The notes beneath the pieces are model-generated. The model was not told where the DNA came from. It searched no databases and was given only the letters and a program-made list of their open reading frames with translations. Both the position numbers and the translations under genes were made by a program. Below, one piece after another: positions 1 to 8,488 of a stretch of DNA of 64,000 bases. The stretch is from Olsenella profusa DSM 13989 (GTDB lineage Bacteria; Actinomycetota; Coriobacteriia; Coriobacteriales; Atopobiaceae). The number at the start of each line of letters is the position of its first letter. Positions within the stretch are counted from its first letter, which is position 1. The stretch covers positions 1,984,001 through 2,048,000 of the forward strand of contig NZ_JAUSQK010000001.1 of NCBI RefSeq assembly GCF_030811115.1. The letters run 5' to 3'.

Positions 1-1
1 C

Positions 2-694
2 GTGCTCGACGACGTGAGCCTTATAGCGTCCGCCGGCGAGTTCGTGTGCATCGTAGGGCCGTCTGGCTGCGGCAAGTCCACGCTCCTGCGCCTCGTCGCC
101 GGCCTCGAGGTGCCCACCAAGGGATCCGTCCTGCTGGACGGCACCAAGGTGGAGGGCCCCAGCCCGCGTCGCGGCATGGTCTTCCAGAGGCCCACGCTCT
201 TCCCGTGGCTGACGGTGCGCAAGAACATCGCCTTTGGCCCGCGCATGTGCGGAGAGGACGGCGACCTCGAACGACGCGTCGACCGGATGCTTGAGCTCGC
301 GGGCCTCAGAGACTTCGCGGACGTCTATCCCCATCAGCTGTCAGGGGGCATGGCGCAGCGCATCGCCCTCGTTCGCGCCATCATCAACGATCCAGAGGTC
401 ATGCTCCTCGACGAGCCGCTGGGGGCGCTCGACGCCTTCACCCGCATGGGGATGCAGGATACGATCCTCGCCATGTGGCAGGACAAGAACGACGTGATCC
501 TCATGGTGACCCATGACGTTGATGAGGCCATCTACATGGGTACGCATGTCATCGTGATGTCTCCCGCCCCAACCCATGTGGCGAAGGCCATCAGGATCGA
601 CCTCGACTATCCGCGCAACAGGGCGGGTGGGGAGTTTACGGCATATCGCAACCAGATTCTGTCACTTTTGAACTTCGGGAGGGTCTCCTCGTAG
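2..694 (+). CDS. ABC transporter ATP-binding protein, SsuB/TauB-like (5' end cut by window)
   Basis: This is the ATPase subunit of an importer of the nitrate/sulfonate/taurine class. It energises uptake of a small organic anion or amine at the cytoplasmic membrane. In the visible 230 residues I see Walker A (GPSGCGKST, about residues 19-27), the signature LSGGM and Walker B (MLLDEPLGALD), followed by the switch His in VTHDVDEA. The reading frame enters from the window edge, so the true start and probably the permease gene lie upstream. A lipoprotein-type binding protein follows after about 70 bases, giving a usual ATPase-binding protein order. The substrate cannot be told from sequence. Confidence 0.9.
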   Translation: MLDDVSLIASAGEFVCIVGPSGCGKSTLLRLVAGLEVPTKGSVLLDGTKVEGPSPRRGMVFQRPTLFPWLTVRKNIAFGPRMCGEDGDLERRVDRMLELAGLRDFADVYPHQLSGGMAQRIALVRAIINDPEVMLLDEPLGALDAFTRMGMQDTILAMWQDKNDVILMVTHDVDEAIYMGTHVIVMSPAPTHVAKAIRIDLDYPRNRAGGEFTAYRNQILSLLNFGRVSS

Positions 695-766
695 CGTCGG
701 CACGCCCGTCGGCGTGCGAGCGCCTGGCGAGCAGGATCGGTCATGGTCATGAGAGGGGAGAGCAAG

Positions 767-1846
767 ATGAGCAGCATGGTGACGCGCAGGGGGTTCGTGG
801 GCGGGGCGGCCTTGGTGGGGCTTGCCCTTGTCGGATGCGGCAACACGCAGGTCGGTGCCAACGAGAACGACACGTCTGCCGCAGACGCCACCAAGGCCGT
901 CTACGAGATGTCGAGGGAGGAGGAAGAGGAGGCCATCAAGAAGGAGCCCTTCTATGGCAAGAAGCTCACCGTGGGCTACGGTGGAGGCCTCTGCCTGGGT
1001 GCCTTTGGCATCACCGAGGACCAAGGCTACAGCGCAGACGAGGGCCTCGACTGCGAGCTCATGAACGTCCAATCCAAGATCGATGCGGTCGGGTCGGGGC
1101 AGGTGCAGGTCGTGGGCACCCACATCGCCTCGCTCCTGGTGCCCGCCTACAATGGCATCGGCATGACCTTCACGCTGGGCATCCACTCGGGGTGCAAGTC
1201 GCTCTACGTTCTGACGGACGGGAGCGTGCGGTCGACCCAGGACCTTAAGGGCCAGACCATCGGCGTTCCCGAGGGCATGGGCAGCGCGGACCAGAACATC
1301 GCCATGCGCTTCCTGGGCCGCGACGAGGTGGATCCCAAGACCGACGTCGAGTGGAAGCAGGTCGCCAAGGAGGCCTGCATACAGGGGATGCAGAATGGCG
1401 AGATAGCGGCGGCGGTCCTCGAGGACCAGTACGCCATGCCCTTCGTCAGCGATGGGACCATCACCTACATCCGGTCGCTCACCTACGATGACGACTTCAA
1501 GGTCGAACCCTGCTGCATCCTCGCATTCAACAGCGACTTCGCGAAGGAGAACCCCGTGCACGTCAAGCGCTACACGCGCGCCTTCCAGAAGGCCGGCGTG
1601 TTCATCGAGCAGAACACGGAGCAGGCGCTCGACATCCTCCTGCAGAACTCCTGGGCCTCCGGGGACCGCGATGACGACCTCGCCCTCATGCAGGCGTTCG
1701 ACTACACGATCACGGAGCAGCGCACCAAGGACTCCCTGCTCGACATCATTGCCGACTACCAGAAGTACGGCGTCATCGATAGCGAGCAGAGTGCGGATGA
1801 GGTTCTGGCGAAGGTCTGGGCACCCGTCCTGGATGACGTCCAGTAG
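767..1846 (+). CDS. ABC transporter substrate-binding lipoprotein (NMT1/SsuA-like)
   Basis: This 359-residue extracytoplasmic solute-binding protein would serve the ATPase just upstream. The N-terminus has a twin-arginine stretch (TRRGFVGG), a hydrophobic segment and a lipobox ending in LVGCG, so it is probably exported and lipid-anchored. The body (LTVGYGGGLCLGAFGI, DQGYSADEGLDCEL, TIGVPEGMGSADQ) follows the SsuA/THI5/NMT1 fold. I chose the ATG at 767 because a purine-rich ribosome site (GAGAGGGGAG, 751-760) sits just before it; an in-frame ATG at 743 has no such site. A hairpin with a T-rich tail follows the gene. The ligand is not predictable beyond an aliphatic sulfonate, amine or pyrimidine-like compound. 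Confidence 0.85.
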   Translation: MSSMVTRRGFVGGAALVGLALVGCGNTQVGANENDTSAADATKAVYEMSREEEEEAIKKEPFYGKKLTVGYGGGLCLGAFGITEDQGYSADEGLDCELMNVQSKIDAVGSGQVQVVGTHIASLLVPAYNGIGMTFTLGIHSGCKSLYVLTDGSVRSTQDLKGQTIGVPEGMGSADQNIAMRFLGRDEVDPKTDVEWKQVAKEACIQGMQNGEIAAAVLEDQYAMPFVSDGTITYIRSLTYDDDFKVEPCCILAFNSDFAKENPVHVKRYTRAFQKAGVFIEQNTEQALDILLQNSWASGDRDDDLALMQAFDYTITEQRTKDSLLDIIADYQKYGVIDSEQSADEVLAKVWAPVLDDVQ

Positions 1847-1880
1847 CCGTATGTCCCACCCGCGTCATTCCGTGCGCCTT

Positions 1881-1919
1881 CGACCGGAAGCTCGATCGGT
1901 TCGTCTTCCGGTCGATTTT
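1881..1919 (+). terminator. rho-independent terminator after the first ABC operon
   Basis: The arms CGACCGGAAG (1881-1890) and CTTCCGGTCG (905-914 of the same kilobase) are perfect 10-bp complements with a 14-base loop, followed by ATTTTC. It lies 35 bases after the binding-protein stop codon. Confidence 0.75.
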
Positions 1920-2006
1920 CGTACAGCAATCAACTTATAATGCAGAGGAATATATGACGTGGGTAATCGCGGCGTCGGCCATCACCCCTGCCGATAGGAT
2001 GCGATC

Positions 2007-2117
2007 ATGTTCGACTTTGACTACTTCGTGCGGGTCATCCCCAAGGTCATGGGTGGCCTGTCGGTAACCTTGCAGCTCACCGTGGTCTCGACCGTCTTCG
2101 CCCTCCTGATCGGCATC
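2007..2117 (+). pseudogene. 5' remnant of an amino-acid ABC transporter permease
   Basis: The first 37 codons (MFDFDYFVRVIPKVMGGLSV, then TLQLTVVSTVFALLIGI) match the N-terminus of HisM/GlnP-type polar amino acid permeases, including the first membrane helix. After this point the frame loses any membrane character and becomes unrelated, low-hydrophobicity sequence. A real permease is about 210-230 residues, so only the first sixth survives. It sits between a terminator and the moaC remnant, which marks this stretch as decayed. The assignment rests on a short but typical N-terminal pattern. Confidence 0.5.
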
Positions 2118-2167
2118 CCCGATATCATGGGGCAGGCGAAGTCGAACCATCCCGGAGGGTCTCTCAT

Positions 2168-2422
2168 GTGGGCTACCGTGCCCACCAGTTCCGTCCCGTG
2201 TGGGGGCCTCGCCAGGAGAACTGTCTGCGCCTTCGGCTCGTCGCACGCACCCAGCTCCAATTTGAGCGAAACTACTACCTGCTGCCGGAGCTGGAGGCAC
2301 CCGCGCGCGACCAGAGGATCACCTGGCTCGTGCAGCGCTCCGGCTGGTCGGACCTCGATGCTCGGGGCCTGCCGGACTACCTGCGGTTCGACGAGGATGA
2401 CCTCCTCCTCCTGGAGGGGTAG
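2168..2422 (+). pseudogene. unrecognised coding remnant
   Basis: An open frame of 84 codons ends in a plausible protein C-terminus (ARDQRITWLVQRSGWSDLD and DYLRFDEDDLLLLEG), but the first 20 codons look non-coding and overlap the decay zone after the permease remnant. I do not recognise the family. It may be the 3' end of a gene whose 5' part was deleted when the permease remnant and this segment were joined. Its stop lies about 40 bases before the moaC ribosome site. Confidence 0.25.
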
Positions 2423-2540
2423 TCACTCACCTGGCCCCAGGGACCAGCGATCGAGGAGGTTTTGATGGATCGGCACGAGGAGGGGGCGCACGACGCTCCC
2501 CAGGAGTTCATGCACTTTCGATGCCAGGGGCAACGCCCGC

Positions 2541-3023
2541 ATGGTGGACGTCTCCGAGAAGGCGTTCACCTCCCGCATGGCGCTCGCCACAGGGATCATC
2601 GAGGTCTCTCCGGAGGTGTTCGACGCCATCGAGGGCAGGCAGGTGCGCAAGGGCGACGTGCTGGACATGGTCCAGATGGCCGGCATCGTGGGCTGCAAGC
2701 GCACCTCGGAGCTCATTCCCCTCTGCCACCTGCTCAGCCTCACCAACGCCACCCTCTCCTTCGAGCTGTGTCCCGAGCATCACAGCATCAGGGCATGCTG
2801 TCGCGTGCGGACGAGCGACAAGACGGACGTGGAGATGGAGGCGCTCACGGGAGTCTCTGTGGCACTGCTCATCGTCTACGACATATGCAAGGCCATTGAC
2901 GAGCGCATGGTGGTCCGCGACGTCCACCTGGTGGAGAAGACGGGCGGCACGAGCGAGAGTTTCCAGTTCTGGAAACCGTGCAGTGGTCCACTATTCATCC
3001 GTGAGATCAGTTTCATGAAATAA
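2541..3023 (+). CDS. moaC: Cyclic pyranopterin monophosphate synthase MoaC, 5' end apparently frameshifted
   Basis: MoaC makes cyclic pyranopterin monophosphate in molybdenum cofactor synthesis. The family core is clear: MVDVSEKAFTSRMA, KGDVLDMVQMAGIVG, TSELIPLCH, VEMEALTGVSVALLIVYDIC (catalytic Lys follows) and VHLVEKTGG. The conserved MoaC N-terminus (HFDARGNARMVDVS) is present but split over two frames. A good ribosome site and ATG at 2465 read MDRHEEGAHDAPQEFMHF and then need a one-base change in the TTT at about 2517-2519 to continue as DARGNARMVDV. As written, only the ATG at 2541 opens the long frame, which loses about 25 residues. The C-terminus after KTGGTSESF also runs on unusually. 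No other cofactor gene is nearby. Likely an inactive or decaying copy, unless the base is a sequencing error. Confidence 0.7.
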   Translation: MVDVSEKAFTSRMALATGIIEVSPEVFDAIEGRQVRKGDVLDMVQMAGIVGCKRTSELIPLCHLLSLTNATLSFELCPEHHSIRACCRVRTSDKTDVEMEALTGVSVALLIVYDICKAIDERMVVRDVHLVEKTGGTSESFQFWKPCSGPLFIREISFMK

Positions 3024-3054
3024 CGACAAATACGTACGGTAGAATCGTGTAAAT

Positions 3055-3066
3055 TAATCGCGATTA
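3055..3066. promoter_or_regulatory. Palindromic operator TAATCGCGATTA upstream of the DCCP gene
   Basis: The 12-base sequence is a perfect palindrome about 90 bases before the start of the double-cubane protein gene, and overlaps an AT-rich zone with a possible -10 box (TATACT, 3071-3076). The same core occurs at 13754-13765 and, with two changes, at 33349-33360. I infer a shared regulator; its identity is unknown. Confidence 0.45.
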
Positions 3067-3157
3067 GTATTATACTATTGTCCAAATAGACAGATGCACG
3101 GGATCGTGCCACACCCCAGCTTGTACGAGGTACGGTGCGGGAGAGGAAGCGCAGGCC

Positions 3158-4315
3158 ATGCCGGATACCGTCACGCTGCCCAAGACCTTCGATGAGTACA
3201 ACGACACGCGCAAGGCAAACTTCATGCGCGTGAAGGAGTTCAAGGAGGGTGGTGGTCGCCTCGCGGGCTACCTCTGCTCCTACGCACCACTCGAGGTGCT
3301 GGACGCGGCGGGCGTCTCCAGCGTGGGACTCTGTGGCACCAGTGACGAGACGGTGGAGGCCGCCGAGACGGTGCTCCCGCGTGGCCTCTGCCCGCTCATC
3401 AAGTCCACCTACGGCTTCGCCCTCACGGACAAGTGCCCCTACACCTACTTCTCCGACCTCATCATTGGCGAGACCACCTGCGACGGCAAGAAGAAGATGT
3501 ACGAGCTTCTGGATGACATCAAGCACACCTACGTGCTGCGCCTGCCCAATGGTCACGACCGTGCCTACGAGTTCGACGCATGGTACGACGAGGTCAAGCT
3601 CTTCAAGGAGCACATCGAGGAGCTGTTGGGCGTGGAGGTGACGGAGGAGAAGCTGCGCGACGCCGCCCGCAAGCGCAACCGCCTGCGGCAGGCCGTCATC
3701 GATCAAGCGGAGCTTCAGGTGAGCGAGCCTCCGATGACCTGGGGCTGCGAGATCATGAGCTCCGCCCTTGCTGGCACCTTCTACTTTGACTGCGGGGAGT
3801 ACGCCGCGAGCCTTGAGCGCAGCGTGGCCGAGCACAAGGCCGCCTATGAGGCGGGCGAGCGCCCCGTGCCCTCTACCGCCAAGCGCATCATGATCACGGG
3901 CTGCCCCACCGGTGGCGTCATCAAGAAGATTGGCGAGGTCATCGAGAAGAGCGGTGGCGTCATCGTCTGCAACGACTCCTGCAACGGCGAGCGCACGAGT
4001 CGCATGATGATTGATCCGGAGGCGCCGGACATCCTGCGGGCCCTGTCTGATCGCTACCTCAAGATCAACTGCGCCGTGATGACCCCCAACGAGGGGCGTC
4101 TGGATTCGGTGAGGGACCTCTGCGAGAAGTACCGCGTTGCCGGCGTGATCGACAACGTGCTCACAGGCTGCCACCCCTTCAACGTGGAGGGTTCGCTCGT
4201 CGAGCGCCTCTGCGATGGGATGGGCATGCCCTACATGAAGCTCGAGACCGACTACTCCGATGGCGACTCGGGCCAGCTCTCCACGCGTATCGCCGCCTTC
4301 ATCGAGATGCTATAG
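3158..4315 (+). CDS. Double-cubane cluster protein, 2-hydroxyacyl-CoA dehydratase D-subunit family (YjiM-like)
   Basis: This 385-residue protein belongs to the HgdB/BcrC/DCCP family, which carries iron-sulfur clusters and, with an ATP-driven activase, performs very low-potential reductions. Conserved cysteines are visible in GYLCSYAPLEV, SVGLCGTSDE, GLCPLIK, MITGCPTGGV, NDSCNGER and LTGCHPFNVEG. A single-subunit protein with these cysteines fits the DCCP type rather than a two-subunit dehydratase. The matching activator is encoded on the minus strand at 10175-10957. The natural substrate of DCCPs is not established; small unsaturated molecules such as acetylene are reduced in vitro by studied members. 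A palindromic operator lies upstream and no terminator is evident downstream. Confidence 0.88.
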   Translation: MPDTVTLPKTFDEYNDTRKANFMRVKEFKEGGGRLAGYLCSYAPLEVLDAAGVSSVGLCGTSDETVEAAETVLPRGLCPLIKSTYGFALTDKCPYTYFSDLIIGETTCDGKKKMYELLDDIKHTYVLRLPNGHDRAYEFDAWYDEVKLFKEHIEELLGVEVTEEKLRDAARKRNRLRQAVIDQAELQVSEPPMTWGCEIMSSALAGTFYFDCGEYAASLERSVAEHKAAYEAGERPVPSTAKRIMITGCPTGGVIKKIGEVIEKSGGVIVCNDSCNGERTSRMMIDPEAPDILRALSDRYLKINCAVMTPNEGRLDSVRDLCEKYRVAGVIDNVLTGCHPFNVEGSLVERLCDGMGMPYMKLETDYSDGDSGQLSTRIAAFIEML

Positions 4316-4447
4316 CACGGGCTTATTTGCTCGACGCTCTCACTGTTGAGGGTGCCTCTTTATAGTTGAGCCTCATTTGTCAGATGAACTGTCCTCTATG
4401 TAGTGGGGTGCGGGAATCTTTGCAGCAGTCAAGGTCGAGGGGAAGTC

Positions 4448-5230
4448 ATGGGAGTCCACATCAAGGACCTGTCGTTTGCGTACAAGGGTACTGACCGACT
4501 AATCCTCGAGCATCTTGATCTGGATGTTCAAGACGGTGAGTTCGTTTGTCTTTTGGGGCAGTCCGGTTGTGGAAAGTCTACACTCCTCAGGCTCATTGCT
4601 GGCTTGGAGACGCCAAGCACAGGTGAGATTCTCTCCGGCGGCCAGCCGATTTCGGAAGCGAGCCTAAGCAGGGGAATCGTCTTTCAGGACTATGGTCTCT
4701 TTCCTTGGATGAGCGCAGGGGAGAACATCTCTTTAGGTCTTCATCAAGAGTTTCCAGAGATAGGCAAGGCCGCACTTAGGGAGCGCGTGGAACAGCTGCT
4801 CATAGAGGTGGGACTGGATCCTTCCATCTATCGGAAGCTCCCGAGGGAGTTATCTGGTGGCATGAAGCAGCGTTGTGCGATAGCTCGCGCCTTTGGCATT
4901 GATCCCCCGACACTTCTTATGGACGAGCCATTTGGTGCGCTTGATGCCGTCACACGGGTCCGTCTGCAAGATCTTGTCATGGATCTCTGGCAGAAGGAGG
5001 AGGAGAAAAAGACTGTTTTCTTTGTGACCCATGACGTCGATGAGGCCCTGCTACTTGCCACGCGCATCTGCATGCTGGGGCAATCTCCGAGCCAAGTCAT
5101 CCTCGATGTTTCGATTCCATCGGAGCATCGTCCGGCTCGCGAGACGCAGTTCGATGATCCGTGGATCCTCAGCCTCAGGAACGACCTCGTGAAGCGCATG
5201 AACATGGATATCACCGCTCACGTCGAATGA
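4448..5230 (+). CDS. ABC transporter ATP-binding protein (SsuB/TauB-like)
   Basis: ATPase of a second nitrate/sulfonate/taurine-class importer, 260 residues. Walker A is GQSGCGKST, the signature is LSGGM, Walker B is LLMDEPFGALD and the switch region is VTHDVDEA. I chose the ATG at 4448, preceded by GAGGGGAAG, over an upstream in-frame start that has no ribosome site. The binding protein and permease follow in the same direction, making a complete cassette (ATPase, binding protein, permease). Third codon positions are less GC-rich here than in the flanking genes, which suggests separate ancestry from the first importer. Confidence 0.9.
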   Translation: MGVHIKDLSFAYKGTDRLILEHLDLDVQDGEFVCLLGQSGCGKSTLLRLIAGLETPSTGEILSGGQPISEASLSRGIVFQDYGLFPWMSAGENISLGLHQEFPEIGKAALRERVEQLLIEVGLDPSIYRKLPRELSGGMKQRCAIARAFGIDPPTLLMDEPFGALDAVTRVRLQDLVMDLWQKEEEKKTVFFVTHDVDEALLLATRICMLGQSPSQVILDVSIPSEHRPARETQFDDPWILSLRNDLVKRMNMDITAHVE

Positions 5231-5311
5231 GGTGGGGTTGTCCAATCACGCTCCCGTGGTCCTCTATGGCCTGCAATGGATTACGCGACCAGTACGAAGA
5301 AAGGAAAGAGC

Positions 5312-6418
5312 ATGCCGCACGATCTCTCTGGAAGCCTTACTCGTAGGTCCTTCTTTGGCGACCTCGCCGCCGTTGGAGCTGGTCTGGCTCTCGGTGCCTG
5401 CAACAACTCCGAGGCCAATGCGCCAACTCCTGCGAACTCGGCTGCGCACGACCTTGAAGTGGATACTATTCACTGGGGCCGCGCCAACTCTGGCAACATC
5501 TTCGTGACCCTTGCCCAGCAGAAGGGGTACTTCGCTGACGAGGGCTTGACCGTCGTTGAAGATCCCGTGCAGAACGATACCGATGCCATGACCGCTTTGG
5601 GTTCCGGTGCCATTGATATTACGTCGAACCAGGGTACCTCCGGCCCCTTGAAGCAGATGGTGACTGGCCAGGACTTCACTTTCGTGGGCGGCTACATGTT
5701 GCAGGGCATGTACCTCATTGCCAAGAAGGGTACCACGTGGAACGGAATCGATGACCTCGTGGGCAAGCGCGTTGCTCACAAAGCCCCCCAGATTCCTGTC
5801 TGCTACGCCCTAATCCAGGCTGGCTACGATCCCAACGAGGTGGTTACCTGGGTAAGTACCAACACCTCTGCTGATCGCTTGGCTGCCGTCGTTGCGGGTG
5901 AGGCCGACTATGGCTATATGTCGGGCGATATGCTCTACACCGTTAACAATTCTGATGACGTGGACATCGTCGTGTATGCGGATGAACTCATGTCCGAGTA
6001 CGGTTGCTGCCGTATGGATATGCGTACCGACTTCGTCAAGAGCAATCCCAAGACCATGCGCGCTCTCATGCGCGCCATGGTACGTGCCAATGCCTACTTC
6101 CAGGCCAATATTGACGAGTGTGTCACCATTCTTGCCAAGGAGCTCAACACCAACGAGGAGTATGTGGCTGCCTATCTCAAGAACGAGCACTACAGACCCG
6201 ATACCGATCCAGTCAAGCACAAGATTGAGGATACCTACGAGGTCATGCAGAAGATTGACCTTGTCAGTGACGAGGAAGCGGCCAACTTCAAACTTGAGGA
6301 TCATATCGACACGAGCTTCTATGAGAACGCCCTTAAGGAGATCTCCGAGGAGCATGCGGATGAGTATCCCGAGTGGTGGGCGAGCCGCAAGGAGTTCTTT
6401 GAGAATCAAAACAAGTAG
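5312..6418 (+). CDS. ABC transporter substrate-binding protein (SsuA/NMT1-like), Tat-type lipoprotein
   Basis: A 368-residue periplasmic-type binding protein. The N-terminus contains a twin-arginine motif (LTRRSFFGD), a hydrophobic core and a lipobox (LALGACNN), so it is exported and probably lipid-anchored. The fold markers are IHWGRANSGNIFVTLAQQKG, YFADEGLTV and GAIDITSNQGTSG. The ATG at 5312 is preceded by GAAAGGAAAG. It is the middle gene of a three-gene importer cassette. It is only moderately similar to the binding protein at 767-1846, so the two systems probably take different ligands. Confidence 0.87.
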   Translation: MPHDLSGSLTRRSFFGDLAAVGAGLALGACNNSEANAPTPANSAAHDLEVDTIHWGRANSGNIFVTLAQQKGYFADEGLTVVEDPVQNDTDAMTALGSGAIDITSNQGTSGPLKQMVTGQDFTFVGGYMLQGMYLIAKKGTTWNGIDDLVGKRVAHKAPQIPVCYALIQAGYDPNEVVTWVSTNTSADRLAAVVAGEADYGYMSGDMLYTVNNSDDVDIVVYADELMSEYGCCRMDMRTDFVKSNPKTMRALMRAMVRANAYFQANIDECVTILAKELNTNEEYVAAYLKNEHYRPDTDPVKHKIEDTYEVMQKIDLVSDEEAANFKLEDHIDTSFYENALKEISEEHADEYPEWWASRKEFFENQNK

Positions 6419-6454
6419 AACACTGGCGACGGAAGAGGACAGAGAGGGCGTAGC

Positions 6455-7216
6455 ATGGACAGGGTCGGCGCTTTCATCAAGAAATATTGGATTACCTTTT
6501 TGATCTTTGCTGGGCTCGTCGCCCTGTATGTCTTCATAGCAAACAACAAGCTCATCAATGCCTTCCTTTTCCCGCCTGCGGGGCAGGTTGCGGAGGCGTT
6601 CAAAGAATATAGCCAAACGATGGTCATCAACATGTTCTCCTCGTTTGGCCTTCTCGTTCCGGCCCTAGTCATCGCTAGCACCATCGCCTTGACAGTTGGG
6701 TCGATTCTAGGTATGAACAGACGCGCCCGCGAGGTGCTTCATCCGGTTATCTACACTATCAGCGTGGTTCCCTCGATTCTGCTCTCTCCCTTTGCCCTGT
6801 TGCTAGCCCCTAACTTTTGGAGTGCGTCGCTCTTCTTAATTATTTATCAGACCATATGGGCGACGCTCTTTGCAACCATCACAGGTATCCAGACCATCAA
6901 CAAGACCTATCTCGATAATGCTGCTGCCCTCGAGTTGCGGGGAGTCAAGAAATTCTTCAAGGTGATTCTCCCAGCAGCCAGTCCTTCCATTCTCTCTGGC
7001 TTCGTCACCTCTCTGCGTGGCTCGTTTGTCATGCTTGTTTATGCAGAGATGTACGGTGCAAAGTACGGTATGGGTTTCTTTGTCAAGAAGTATGCGGACT
7101 ACGGCCTCTACCCCGAAACGTGGGCCGGCTTCATTTTCCTGGTTGTTGTTCTCGTGATCGTCATGCAGATTTTCGAGCATCTCAAGAATCGTGCGCTCGA
7201 GTGGTCCATGGACTAG
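6455..7216 (+). CDS. ABC transporter permease (SsuC/TauC-like)
   Basis: An integral membrane protein of 253 residues with about six predicted helices, for example ITFLIFAGLVALYVFIA near the N-terminus and IFLVVVLVIVMQIF near the C-terminus. The coupling-helix region (YLDNAAALELRGVKKFFKVI, then LPAASPSILSGF) carries the EAA-type loop that docks on the ATPase. It completes the cassette begun at 4448. The 3' end runs close to the next gene, whose ribosome site lies 15-20 bases beyond the stop, so the mandelate-racemase-family gene may be cotranscribed. Confidence 0.9.
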   Translation: MDRVGAFIKKYWITFLIFAGLVALYVFIANNKLINAFLFPPAGQVAEAFKEYSQTMVINMFSSFGLLVPALVIASTIALTVGSILGMNRRAREVLHPVIYTISVVPSILLSPFALLLAPNFWSASLFLIIYQTIWATLFATITGIQTINKTYLDNAAALELRGVKKFFKVILPAASPSILSGFVTSLRGSFVMLVYAEMYGAKYGMGFFVKKYADYGLYPETWAGFIFLVVVLVIVMQIFEHLKNRALEWSMD

Positions 7217-7244
7217 GTGGAACTCTGAGCTCATTGGAGGCGTT

Positions 7245-8429
7245 ATGCGAATCACCAAGATAGACATCATGCATTTGCAGGAGAGGCCCACCGACAACCC
7301 CGCATGGTCTCCGGTGCTGTGCCGCATCCACACTGATGCGGGCATCTTTGGGGACGGCGAGTGTGGCATGGCCTACGGCTGTCCCTCCACCGCGGCTCGC
7401 GCGGCCCTCGAGGAGTTCTCCCGCCTCATCATCGGCCGTGATCCGCTCCAGAGCCAGCTCATCTGGCAGGACCTCTATCGCACCACCTTCTGGGGGCAGA
7501 ACGGTGGGCCCGTCATCTTCGCGGCCATGTCGGCCATCGACGTGGCCCTCTGGGACATCAAGGGCAAGCACTTTGGCGTCCCCGTCCACCAGCTATTGGG
7601 TGGCAAGATGCGCAACCAGCTGCGCTGCTATGCGAGCCAGCTGCAGTTCGGCTGGGATGACAGGAAGACGCCTGCCGTCTCCCTTGAGGACTACCGCCGC
7701 AACGCCCGTAAGGCGGTCGACGAGGGTTACGACGCCATCAAGATCGACTTCCTCACCTTCGATGAGGTGGACGGGCACCGCTTCGGCTACGAGGACACCA
7801 CGCGCCTTTTGAGCCCGCGCCTCGTGAACCTCGTGCGCGACCGCGTTGCCGCCGTGCGCGAGGAGGTGGGTCCGGACGTGGACATCATCATGGAGAACCA
7901 CTCCAACGTCGATGCGCAGTCCGCCGTCCAGCTAGGTGAGGCGGTGAAGCCCTACGGCATCTACTACTTCGAGGAGCCCTGCACGCCAACGCCCAAGGTG
8001 ACCAAGCTCATCGGCGGCAAGCTCAACATTCCCATCGCCCAGGGCGAGCGCGTGTACACCCGCTGGCAGTACGCACCGTACTTCGAGGATGGCTCTGTGC
8101 AGCTCATCCAGCCGGACCTGGGCAACTGCGGTGGCATCACCGAAGTCAGGAAGGTCGCGGACATGGCCGAGGCCTACGATGTGGGCGTTCAGGTGCACGT
8201 GTGCTCCAGCCCCCTGCTCACCGCCGCGGCGCTGCAGCTAGAGTGCACGCTGCCCAACTTCACCATCCACGAGCACCACGTGTACAACCGTTACGACTAC
8301 AACCGTCGCCTGTGCGTCCACGACTACCAGCCTGAGGACGGCTACTTCTCGATTCCGGACCTGCCGGGTCTGGGCAACGAGCTCAGCCCCTATGTGTTCG
8401 AACATGCGGAAGTGACTACGGTCGGATAG
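7245..8429 (+). CDS. Mandelate racemase/muconate lactonizing enzyme family protein (sugar-acid dehydratase-like)
   Basis: This 394-residue enolase-superfamily enzyme abstracts a proton alpha to a carboxylate using Mg2+. The capping domain is at the N-terminus (RITKIDIMHLQERPTD), followed by the barrel with metal ligands in IIMENHSN, YYFEEPCTP and IAQGERVYTR, and the later HVCSSP and IQPDLGNCGGITE motifs. The IMENHSN and HEHHVYN elements resemble the D-galactonate/mannonate dehydratase branch more than true racemases. I chose the ATG at 7245 after TTGGAGGCG. It follows the importer permease by 28 bases, so the transported compound may be its substrate or precursor. Exact substrate unknown. Confidence 0.85.
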   Translation: MRITKIDIMHLQERPTDNPAWSPVLCRIHTDAGIFGDGECGMAYGCPSTAARAALEEFSRLIIGRDPLQSQLIWQDLYRTTFWGQNGGPVIFAAMSAIDVALWDIKGKHFGVPVHQLLGGKMRNQLRCYASQLQFGWDDRKTPAVSLEDYRRNARKAVDEGYDAIKIDFLTFDEVDGHRFGYEDTTRLLSPRLVNLVRDRVAAVREEVGPDVDIIMENHSNVDAQSAVQLGEAVKPYGIYYFEEPCTPTPKVTKLIGGKLNIPIAQGERVYTRWQYAPYFEDGSVQLIQPDLGNCGGITEVRKVADMAEAYDVGVQVHVCSSPLLTAAALQLECTLPNFTIHEHHVYNRYDYNRRLCVHDYQPEDGYFSIPDLPGLGNELSPYVFEHAEVTTVG

Positions 8430-8463
8430 CAAGTCAACCAACGTATGCTTTGCTGTTGGCAGC

Positions 8464-8488
8464 CGCCGGGACTCCCCGGCGTCTGTCT
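8464..8488 (+). terminator. Possible terminator after the mandelate-racemase-family gene
   Basis: CGCCGGG and CCCGGCG form a perfect 7-bp stem with an ACTC loop, followed by a weak T-rich stretch (TCTGTCTTGT). The poor T run makes it uncertain. Confidence 0.4.
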
